A model generated the notes under the pieces. The model was not told the origin of the DNA and searched no databases. It saw nothing but the letters and a program-made list of their open reading frames with translations. A stretch of 64,000 nt of DNA from Membranipora membranacea (taxonomy: Eukaryota; Bryozoa; Gymnolaemata; Cheilostomatida; Membraniporidae), in contig OU612072.1 of NCBI GenBank assembly GCA_914767715.1, positions 21,204,001 to 21,268,000 of the forward strand. Reading direction: 5' to 3'. Positions within the stretch are counted from its first letter, which is position 1, and each line of letters opens with the position of its first letter. Of this stretch, positions 23,985 to 33,400 are shown one piece after another. Made by a program: the position numbers and the translations under genes.

Positions 23985-24215
23985 CAGCCAGCACTCCATC
24001 AGCTCGCATCCCATCAGTCCACGCTCCATCAGTCCACACTCCATCAGTCCACACTCCATCAGTCCACACTCCATCAATCCACACTCCATCAGTCCACACT
24101 CCATCAGTCCACACTCCATCAGTCCACACTCCATCAGTCCACACTCCATCAGTCCACACTCCATCAGTCCACACTCCATCAGTCCACACTCCATCATTCC
24201 ACACTCCATCAGTCC
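23985..24215 (-). repeat. second 15-bp minisatellite
   Basis: About fifteen units of CAGTCCACACTCCAT with rare variants (CAATCC, CATTCC, degenerate first units). It lies 80 bp from the first minisatellite, has the same 15-bp period but an unrelated unit, and sits inside the same retroelement. Confidence 0.92.
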
Positions 24216-24496
24216 AATCAAGTCACCAAAAGTTCAAGAATCAGCACCAACAAGCGATCCCTCCAATGTGATTGAGACCATAATTTTGATCAACCAAATC
24301 AATATTAAAGCACAACCATAACTGACTGGTACAAATGCCAGCTTGAGACAAAAAGAGATCAATTACCTGAAGAAAATAAAAAAATGTTATCCTAAAAAGG
24401 AATAGTGTGATTAGTATGTATAATTGATAAGCTGATATGGGTAATAAGTGTGATACCACAGCAATAGTACTATATGGTTGCTTCAATGGATAACAA

Positions 24497-26779
24497 TTAA
24501 ATTGTGACAATCAAGAAGCAGGTCATCACCTCAACAACAATAGGGTGCATTATCTGGTCAACAATTCTGAGTGGCAATATAATTGTAGAAGATCTGGAAT
24601 TTGATCCTGGCAATTTCAGCCTAGCCACCTCATAATCCGCTTTGAATATCGGATTTTTGTCTTGGGTATTCAGTAGCAAAAATGAGAATATGATTAACCA
24701 AACAGGCCACCTAGGGAATTGATATCGGCGTTCAAATTTTCTAATGGTGGTGACACTGTAATTCTCAAGTAAGTCATTTCCTTGTGGCGTATCAGGTCTT
24801 CTTGTAGTGTCCGTAATGGCAGTTGATAGCAAACAGTCATGAATGGTCATATTGTCAAAGTCATTATCCAAGTCTTCAATTTCTAATAGATCAGTATTTT
24901 CGCCTTCCCTGTCGCATTCTATGTCAAACCTTAATATCGTGTCCTCACAACCATTCCTATCAGTTTCAACAGTTGTTGTGAAGCAGTCATAAATTATCAT
25001 ATCGTTACGGTCATTGTCAGTACAGGGGTCATCAATTCCTAATTGATCAGCATTTTCACCCTGTCTGTCAAAATGTGAGTCATATCCAAATATCATATCA
25101 CAACCACTAGTGTCAATACTAAGGTCAGATTCGGATTCCATGTCGTCGTCGTGTCCAAAAATCATGTCATTCTGAATATTAATGTTTTGATCAGGCACTA
25201 GTTGCAGGCTCATTGCATTAAAAACGGCATAATTTTCTGAAATCCCTTCATCATCTGAAGCCCTGCAATCTTGTTCTATTTCTTCATTAACGGTTACACC
25301 TCTATGTGGTAAATTTCTGGGTTCAGACATACCCCTCGAATGATTTATGGCTGTCTGGTTGTTAAATCCTTGGTGGCGATTACTATTGAAATTCCTATTA
25401 TCCGAGTAGCCCCTGTTTTCATTGTTGAAGTTCCTACTGATGGGTCCATTTCTACGTGGGCAGTCCCTAGATATATGATTAGGTGCCCCACATGAAAAAC
25501 ACGACTGGTTAAACCTACGGTTTTGAGGAGGGCGGTGGTAACGAGGGTTTGAATCCCTCTGGAAAGCTGACACAGAGTTTGTTGTACCAGCCAACCCCGT
25601 TTCGACAGCTGTCGCTGCCTGAAAGAGCTCGCTGAGCGATCTTCCAGCCAGCTGCAACACTGCCTCCTGGATCCTAGGTTTAAGACCTGTCCTAAAATGA
25701 AGGAGAATAAAAGGACTCGTCTCCTCTAGATTGCTTTGAGCAATAGTTTTCCGAAAACATTCATAATACAATGAAACACTTTCCTCCACGCCCTGCCTCA
25801 TTGCTGAGACAGTCATTGCTGTGTGTTCTGATCCCTTTCCAGCCCTGACTCTCAATTTGAGAGCTTGTTTTACTGTATTATAATCTGCTCCAGGACTGGA
25901 TTTAATTATTTCCCTCAGATATGTTGCAGCCAGTTCTTTTACGTATAAACCCATAAGCATTACATATTGATTGGATGGTACTTCATGTAATTTACAGCAT
26001 ATCTCAAACTGTGATAAAAATGTTTCAAAATCTTCATCGGATTTGCCGCCATATCTGAGGTTAAATTTCACCCAGTCTTTCATACCTGAAACTCGCCTGT
26101 TATCTCCAGTTTCAGTTGTCCTCTGTCCATCATCAGCGTTCCACCTTGGGAGGTTAAGTTCCTGTAGTCCATAGTCCAGTTTGTCCGTCCATTTTCCAGT
26201 GTTTGATCTAGATACTCGCAGCGAGCTCCTCACATCCTGCTGTTCGCTGAGTACTGTTTTCAGAAGTTCCTGTGTCTCACCCATCATTTTTCTAAACTCT
26301 TCCCCATCACTCCTGGCTCTCCTTGTTATGCTCTTGAGCAGGTCTTTTATCTGGTCATTTTCCTGCTCCAGTCTTGTTAATTTTGTCCTCAACTCATCTT
26401 GTTGCTCGTGTTGCCGATCCATTTGATCCTTTATATATGCATTGAATGTTTCATCTCTGGCCTTGATTCTGCTGACCAGTCTGTCATTGTGTTCATTTAC
26501 TTGCTTCGTTAACTTACTCTTGAATTCTTCAAAAAGATTATAGGTTGTCTGGTTTTCGGCTGCAGCTTCCTCTGCTCGCCTCTCGAATGCCTCAGTTCGC
26601 GTGCGGTCAGCATTCCATAATTCCTGCACTTCACTTTCTAATTGTGCGATGAGATCATATGCCTTCATAGTCTCCGGGGCCACATCAGTCACTTGCCCCA
26701 CTCCTGTCTCTTCCGTCAATTCTTGTTGAGCTGCAGCTCCGTCATCCTTGCTGCTCATTCTGGCACACTCCTTCACCAC
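24497..26779 (-). CDS. Gag polyprotein of the LTR element, 760 aa
   Basis: Residues about 35-190 are highly charged and predicted coiled coil (many E/K/Q heptads, for example LRTKLTRLEQENDQIKDLL). A Ty3/gypsy-type capsid-like region follows at about 230-400 (DFETFLSQFEICCKL, FILLHFRTGLKPRIQEAVLQ). A CCHC zinc knuckle CFSCGAPNHISRDC lies at 427-440, followed by an Asn/Arg-rich RNA-binding stretch. The C-terminal half is acidic, with two imperfect copies of a block starting GENADQLGIDD and GENTDLLEIED. A hydrophobic segment near 690-703 (WLIIFSFLLLN) precedes the end. The reading frame is intact. Its role is to form the particle and package element RNA in the cytoplasm. The acidic repeats and hydrophobic segment are unusual for Gag. 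Confidence 0.88.
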   Translation of the reverse strand: MVKECARMSSKDDGAAAQQELTEETGVGQVTDVAPETMKAYDLIAQLESEVQELWNADRTRTEAFERRAEEAAAENQTTYNLFEEFKSKLTKQVNEHNDRLVSRIKARDETFNAYIKDQMDRQHEQQDELRTKLTRLEQENDQIKDLLKSITRRARSDGEEFRKMMGETQELLKTVLSEQQDVRSSLRVSRSNTGKWTDKLDYGLQELNLPRWNADDGQRTTETGDNRRVSGMKDWVKFNLRYGGKSDEDFETFLSQFEICCKLHEVPSNQYVMLMGLYVKELAATYLREIIKSSPGADYNTVKQALKLRVRAGKGSEHTAMTVSAMRQGVEESVSLYYECFRKTIAQSNLEETSPFILLHFRTGLKPRIQEAVLQLAGRSLSELFQAATAVETGLAGTTNSVSAFQRDSNPRYHRPPQNRRFNQSCFSCGAPNHISRDCPRRNGPISRNFNNENRGYSDNRNFNSNRHQGFNNQTAINHSRGMSEPRNLPHRGVTVNEEIEQDCRASDDEGISENYAVFNAMSLQLVPDQNINIQNDMIFGHDDDMESESDLSIDTSGCDMIFGYDSHFDRQGENADQLGIDDPCTDNDRNDMIIYDCFTTTVETDRNGCEDTILRFDIECDREGENTDLLEIEDLDNDFDNMTIHDCLLSTAITDTTRRPDTPQGNDLLENYSVTTIRKFERRYQFPRWPVWLIIFSFLLLNTQDKNPIFKADYEVARLKLPGSNSRSSTIILPLRIVDQIMHPIVVEVMTCFLIVTI

Positions 26780-26816
26780 TCAGGTACGTTGAATATACCC
26801 TACTCGAAGCGACAAA

Positions 26817-27129
26817 TGTGACGGCACTTAACCAGTGTGCCAATCACCAGTGGTGAAGATAAGACAATATATGTGCATAACTAAACTGTATTTTCTCTCT
26901 CAGTTAATACCAACTAAACAAGTTAAAAACCATCTCTTTATATAGCAAACAAAAGGATATGAAAATAGGATATCATGTGATGTCCATTAAATTATAGAAA
27001 GCAGGCAATGAATATAATTATTTCTGCCACTGGAAGTGAAATAGGAAAGTATTATTATTATGGCATTCCCAGTGACAGCCAGATGGTTCTTTGTGACAAC
27101 CTGATATGTGATAGGTGATGGCTGTCACA
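26817..27129 (-). repeat. LTR (5' LTR in the element's sense), 313 bp
   Basis: Same ends as the other LTR but internally deleted by about 112 bp. The primer-binding site should lie next to it at about 26,797-26,816. The sequence there (TTTGTCGCTTCGAG on the minus strand) does not start with TGG, so the primer tRNA is not identified. Confidence 0.9.
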
Positions 27130-27459
27130 GAATAGTAATATGATTCAGGATAAATTTGGCAAATAATTTGATGAGTTGTATGTCTCGCATATGGGATAAA
27201 TCATGAAGGTTGAGGGTCTAAAATACACACAATGATTAGGAACTAATTGTAAGGGCACAACTCTTACGTTAATCGGTTTTAGTTTGTAAGCGAGTTGGAG
27301 AATTCAAGCAGTCACTCAGTGTAATTTTAAACATCTCCCTTTCTTGATGATATCATGAGCAATGTAACCTGGCAAGGAGTACTTGCAGGATAGTAACGAT
27401 AAGAGTGCCAAATACGCACTCCGCGGCGGGAGTACTAAACATCGGTGACCTGAGAAGGT

Positions 27460-27784
27460 CTTATCAATGCTAAGTACAAGGAAAGCGGCCTATTAAAAGT
27501 CATGCTTGTTCTACGTAAGTTCCAAATATTCACCGCATATGACGCGTCAAACATTCGATAGGAGAAACTTTCACTGGATATTATTGAATACTGTTACTTG
27601 AGTTTCCCTTATCTATGTAAATATTACAAGGTCAGTAATACAGACAAAGTCACGTCTCATGGTCTTCTATGAATAAACATACATAACCAGATGCGACGAT
27701 TTGGGTCGCACAACTGATAAGAGCACATAATTTACTATTCATTGTCTGTAGCTGAATATATAGTTCCTGTGACTGTGTCTTAGT
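27460..27784. promoter_or_regulatory. alternating GATA-motif unit (beta)
   Basis: CTTATC at 27,460, GATAGGAG at 27,557, CCCTTATC at 27,606, GATAAGAG at 27,716 and GTCTTAGT at 27,777. In copy 2 the second and third sites are the perfect pair GATAAGAG (42,729) and CTCTTATC (42,778), again 49 bp apart. Confidence 0.45.
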
Positions 27785-28505
27785 AGGGATAGTAATTGGT
27801 AACCACCAAAAACATCACTGTGTTTTTATCATAGCCTACATGTGCCTAACACACATCACATCACACACTAACCTTACATCTAAGTACAACACTTAGCTTC
27901 TTAGTCTAATGTATTATGATTTTAATTACATAATATGTATTGTTTGTATACTTGAAGGACAGTTGCCGAAGCCTTGGCACGCTGCCACAAGATAATAACC
28001 TAGTGACAAGGTTACAGTGAATGCAGGTAGGATCATATATCCATCACAAATAAGCTTAGAATAAGAATAAAATCCTGCAGACACCTTTGGTCTATGCATG
28101 GATTACTTACATATTTTGAATAGAGCATGAAAGGCCAGTACGCCGGAAGGGCACAGCTGTTTTTATGTGTGTTGGAGAATACCTGGATCCAAGCAGTCAG
28201 GGTACTTTTAAAATGTTTTCGATTGAATTAATAATTCACATTTAATTGGACATGTATTATTATGCATAACAGAGAGGAGAGAGGGGTAAGAATTGGGAGC
28301 AGCCCTCTCCCATCCTCCTTTTCGAAGTAATTCATCATTCTCAGGGGTGTATACAACAAGTTCTTATCCCTCCCATCTTTCTTGGCTATACCTCATTGAA
28401 TTCTTAACTGCATAAGCTGGCAAAGAGGGTTTGCATCATAGTTATGATCAATGTGTCGAATACATGTTTCAATGCGGAAATACTAAATATATTTGACATG
28501 AGAGG

Positions 28506-28916
28506 GTCTTATTAAACATGCTAAGCTCAAGAAACAGTTCCCTAATAAAAGTCTTACTTCTTGTTCTACCTAGGTTCTAAATATGTTACCACTTATGGCT
28601 AGATGCTTCAAACATTTGATAAGAAAACCATAAACTGGTTATTATTGAATATTGTTGACGCAAGTTTCACTTGTCAATGCAAATATTGCAAGGTCAGTAA
28701 TACAGGCAATGCGACGACGTCTAACGGTCTCCCGTGATTGAACATATATATTTAATCACGGGAGAACGTGAGACGTGACATTGCCTGTATTACTGACCTT
28801 GCAATATTTACATATATAACCAGATGGCCGCTGTTTGCGTCACACAACTGGTAAGAGCACCCATTTAACCACTAACTGCTTGTTGCGGAATATAGTTAAT
28901 GTGAATCTCTCTTATC
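28506..28916. promoter_or_regulatory. alternating GATA-motif unit (gamma)
   Basis: CTTATT near 28,507, GATAAGAA at 28,618, CACTTGTC at 28,668, GGTAAGAG at 28,850 and CTCTTATC at 28,909. In copies 2 and 2' the last pair is intact (43,989/44,048 and 49,572/49,631), always 59 bp apart. A hairpin insertion separates the two pairs. Confidence 0.45.
28681..28809. repeat. long inverted repeat (hairpin), arms about 57 bp
   Basis: The arm at 28,681-28,739 (AAATATTGCAAGGTCAGTAA ... TCTCCCGTGATT) is complementary to 28,754-28,809 (AATCACGGGAGA ... TTACTGACCTTGCAATATTT), with a 14-bp AT-rich loop. The left arm belongs to the ordinary GATA unit and the right arm is an extra inverted copy of it. Also present at about 43,827-43,945 and 49,407-49,533. 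Confidence 0.85.
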
Positions 28917-30488
28917 AGTGTAGCTTACATCACGCAGCAACATAAACTTGAGGGTTACTAACAAAGCCTGCATGAGCCTGTGAAAATATTACACACTTCT
29001 CTTACATCTAACCTCTAAATATGACTCAGCTACTTTCTCTACTGGATCATGATTTAACTTTATTGTGCGATTACGAGGCAGCGAATAGTACAGGGTTGCA
29101 TCAACATTCTCTGAAATATTGTGGAGTATAAAATACGATTGAATCTAGGATAGTTTATTGAGAATCAGATGTCTGGTTCTGAAAAAGTGCTAAAAATAAA
29201 AAAATGGTTCTGGTTTGGCACAGCTGCAGCATTCAGCCCTTCGTCAGTATTTAAGCAGGTTGGGGAGCACCTGGGTTCAAGCAGTCAGTCAGGGTTCTGG
29301 AAAACTGAAAAGGAAAGCATCCAGGTTGCATAGTGGGATACCATAAGGCAACATAACCACATATATTATTATGTTATTGGCTTGGGCTCAACAAACCACT
29401 GAATTGACTGCCGGTTCCGTAATTGAAAAAAGACTGCTAAGATGGCCATCCATGATTCAATTGTTTGAAGAGGCAATCCATATTTTTGTAACCTTGACAA
29501 CATGATAGCGCCTGATGGATATAAACCAAAATAACATCATGACAGAAAGGTTACGCTGCTGGTGAAATGTTACTAGCTACGCCAACACACCTGCTCAAAT
29601 GTTGCTGAGGAGATGTGGCTCTTTAGAAACACACAGAAAGGCTAGCATATCAACAACTGCAGATATTTTTGGTCTCAAGAAAACCTTGAGGAAAAAATAT
29701 TTTAATTAGTAATTTCTATTGAACAAATATGGTAAGAATCAAAACTTGAAGCCTAGCCCTAGTTTTTTTGGAAGTTTTACAGAGTGGAGAATCGTAGCTG
29801 GATAATACGATAAAAAGTAGCCCCCCCCCCATAAACTCCTCAGAAATTAAATGTTTACTTAGTATATTCAGGATAATTCATAAATAATTGTCCCTAATAT
29901 GAACTCAAACTTAGAGCTCACTGAATTCTCAGCAGCATGGTTCATCCAGTTCCTCTTTCTTGTTATACCATCATCGGAATTTAAGTGAAGCAGCCAACAT
30001 TTATTTCTGACTTTATTAGACACAGGAATCTGTTTTCTCATCGTAGCTCTTATTGTGGAGACATGAAGAGGTCAGCACCAACTCAGCATAAGCGCCAGCT
30101 TTAGTCTTTCTCGGGTAAACCAGCCTAAGAGTTCAGAAAACATAACAAATCAAGTGAATGCTGAATATTTTGTTATTCGATTTAATGCTTGAGCATGTAT
30201 ATTCATAAGGTGACCATTCTGTCTTGATTTGTATTACTTACTTATAATAATTTGTGCAGAGCATGTTTATTCATATGATCGGCAGCATGCTAAAATGATC
30301 ATGTGACCTAATCTAGTGGTCACATATTATAAGGACACAACATTGGGGTTAGTCTGAGCCCCCCAGACTCTTGCCTCCCACCTGACCGACGGTCCCCTGG
30401 GGAAGACTCAGCCTAACAAGAACACAGCATGATAAAACACAGCATACATTTTTTAATTAATTTTAATATTACAACAAATATATATCCC

Positions 30489-33400
30489 TTACGGAGGCAT
30501 CCTATTGATGACTACAATACTCAGGGTTGGATATCTGCTCTCTTTAACAAGTCTGTCTGTCAGTCTCTGCTTCAGTTCATCCGGTATTTCTGTGACTGTG
30601 CCATCAAATGTGACATCAGTAGACCAGGTTACTGCCAGAGTGTCATTCTTACAGCTCAGTTTAGCCTGAGAACCAACCTTAGGTGTGCAATCTGAAAAAA
30701 AAACAATTTAATGTGATCGCGCTTGTATCTCTTACAAAAGTTTTGCCTTTTGAAGCAGCAAAATTATCACCCCTCTGCGTTAAAATCTGATTACAGCAGC
30801 CATGGAGCCAAATAACATCCACATCAGCTTCAAATCTTATTCACCTCGAACCAGTGCTCGTTCAGAAAGGTTTATCACTGGTTTGAGGTCTTATATATGC
30901 AGCTTGTGATTAAACTGAATGAGTCAAATTGTCCCCCTAAACTAAAATGGTTATGAGACATTTCTCATCATATTAGTTATTGTCTCAAATTATTCTCAAC
31001 ATACTTATATTGGACTTCAAATATAAGATTTGTACGTTTACATTGTACATTTATAGGAAAATATTTGCAACAAACCTAACTGCTCACCTTGTTGACATAA
31101 TTCTCTTATCTGGTTGACATATCCATTAGCGAGGGTTGTTAGAGTAGATAGGGCCACCACATCAGTCAGTACTGTACACTTTACGTAATCATACCTAGCA
31201 ATGATATCGACTCCTCTCACCAACAAGTAATCTACAATATTAATAAATATTCTTTAGATGATGACTCTAGGCGTTATACATGGGCTTGGCAATTCTCAGT
31301 TGCTCTTTTCGCTATTTCCATTTATTAAATAAAAGATTTGAAGCCTTTTTGATTCTGCCAAAAAAAAGTTGGCAGCGTGAAAAGGCTATAACTTTAGCAC
31401 TTCAACACTACGCAAGTGTTATATCTCAGTCTGTACCTTTGATTTCTACTTTGAGTGAACAGTTGGTATTTTTCCCGTTTATACGATACTTGTAGACTCC
31501 GACAGGTAGTTCTAGTGTATGAGTAGTGCCATCTAGTGAGAGGTCAAGCGCTGATAACCCAGTAGAATCCGAGACAACTCCTCTGATTACTTCTGGGCAC
31601 TCTTCTAGCCCATATTTTGTACCTGATAACGCAGTCATAGTAGTTGTTGTAGTAAACTTAAAATGCTAGCAGATAGCTGAGTAGTAGAACGAGTATCAAA
31701 AATGGCAGCACAATCTCAAAGATGGTGTGGCTACATGCAATGAGAAACTATGGAGCTGAAATGATACCACAAATGTAAAAAGACTATCCAAGTAAAAATA
31801 AATACGGTTAGTAACGGAGTAGGGACCCCGGTGCTTGTGTGCTAAGTGTACGGGCTGAGGTCTTAGGCTCAAAGTAAATAATTGTAAATACTAACTTAAA
31901 AACCTCATATATGCTTATCAATAACCTATTTATATAAATACTCACCATTATTTATGACTATGATATTAACAGTGCAGTTGTCTCTTTTGATCACATGACT
32001 ACCGACGGCATATCCAGATTGTACATCAGGAGTTATCTCCACAAACGCCCTCTCCTCAGCAGATGTCACATACAGTGTCATGTTACTGTCCTGACACTGG
32101 TTACCTATTGTAGTTCCTGCAGGATGTAAGAGATATTTAATATTTAGTTGTCGATACTAAACATTGATGAAGTTCAAATACTATCTGGTAGAAATAAATT
32201 GAGGCAAATTTAGGATTTGAAGGGGAGTACTTGTGCACCATGAAAGTTATTGATGATCGTATTTTTGCGGGTCCAGATCTTAAGATTATATTACTCCACT
32301 GGACTGTAATAAGAAGCTAAACTTGATGACAAACTATTTATAGATATACTCACCATTATTTATTACCATAATGTTGAGAGTACAGTTGTCCCTGTAAACT
32401 ACGTGAGTTCCAACTGCATATTCAGATTTTATTTGAGGAGTTATCTCCACAAAGAATTTTTCCTCTTCAGATATTACATAGAATGTCATATTACTGTCCT
32501 GACAAAGTGAAGTTGTTGGTGTGGTTGTAGTTGTCGGTTTGGTAGTTTTTGGTGTGGTTGTAGTTGTTGGTTCGGTTGTAGTTGTCGGTTTGGTAGTTGT
32601 TGGTGTGGTTGTAGTTTTCTCTTTGGTAGTTGTTGGCGTAGTTGTAGTTGTTGGTTGGGTAGCTGTTGAAGTTGTAGTTGTCAGTTTGGTAGTTGTTGGT
32701 TTGGTAGTTGTTGGTGTGGTTGTAGTTTTCTCTTTGGTAGTTGTTGGCGTAGTTGTAGTTGTTGGTTGGGTAGCTGTTGAAGTTGTAGTTGTCAGTTTGG
32801 TAGTTGTTGGTTTGGTAGTTGTTTGTGTGGTTGTAGTTGTCGGTTTGGTGGTTGTTGGTGTGGTTGTAGTTTTCTCTTTGGTAGTTGTTGGCGTGGTTGT
32901 AGTTGTTAGTTGGGTAGCTCTTGAAGTTGTAGTTGTCAGTTTGGTAGTTGTTGGTTTGGTAGTTGTTGGTGTTGTTGTAGTTGTTGGTTGGGTAGCTGTT
33001 GAAGTTGTAGTTGTCAGTTTGGTAGTTGTTGGTTTGGTAGTTGTTTGTGTGGTTGTAGTTGTCGGTTTGGTGGTTGTTGGTGTGGTTGTAGTTTTCTCTT
33101 TGGTAGTTGTTGGCGTGGTTGTAGTTGTTGGTTGGGTAGCTGTTGAAGTTGTAGTTGTCAGTTTGGTAGTTGTTGGTTTGGTAGTTGTTGGTGTTGTTGT
33201 AGTTGTTGGTTTGGTGGTTGTTGGTGTGGTTGTAGTTTTCTCTTTGGTAGTTGTTTGCGTGGTTGCAGTTGTTGGTTGGGTAGCTGTTGAAGTTGTAGTT
33301 GTTGATGTGGTAGTCAGTTTTGGATCTACAAAGTTAAAAAATAATTTTGTGAAGAGATATTTACATCCTTAGGTAATATAGACTGAATTTTGTGGCCATG

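Larger units (their letters stand above)
22476..27129 (-). mobile_element. non-autonomous LTR retrotransposon encoding only Gag
   Basis: Two direct LTRs begin TGTGACGGC and end GGCTGTCACA in plus-strand reading (TG...CA), flanked by GAAT at 22,472-22,475 and 27,130-27,133. The R/I junctions at 42,305 and 63,235 contain GAAT once, uninterrupted, which proves the insertion. Gag runs on the minus strand from 26,779 to 24,497. No protease, RT, RNase H or integrase follows, only untranslated sequence with two minisatellites, so it resembles the pol-less TR-GAG class and would need enzymes from a partner element. The LTRs are almost identical apart from one deletion, so the insertion is young. Confidence 0.9.
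27130..30488. repeat. I block, copy 1 of the segmental duplication
   Basis: Intergenic block 3' of NHL gene A. Paralogous to 42,306-45,622, to 47,428-50,040 in part, and to the right edge of the window. Landmarks: GTTTGTAAGCGAGTTGGAG, CTCCGCGGCGG, AGGACAGTTG, and a CCCTCTCCCATCCTCC stretch. The only frame of interest (from 29,171, MSGSEKVLKIKKWFWFG) stops after about 57 codons, whereas in copy 2 it runs 77 codons. I do not call it a gene. Confidence 0.8.

Noticed and set aside
23628-24215. Regular direct repeats resembling a CRISPR array
   Set aside because: Units are contiguous 15-mers without unique spacers, inside an animal retroelement.
23596-24321. Several overlapping repetitive ORFs on both strands
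   Set aside because: They are translations of two 15-bp minisatellites whose period is divisible by three; no domain or independent start is present.
32521-33372. 283-codon Val/Gly-rich ORF on the plus strand
   Set aside because: It is the reverse strand of the Thr-rich coding repeat of NHL gene A; the minus-strand reading has splice sites, matching phase and conserved neighbours.
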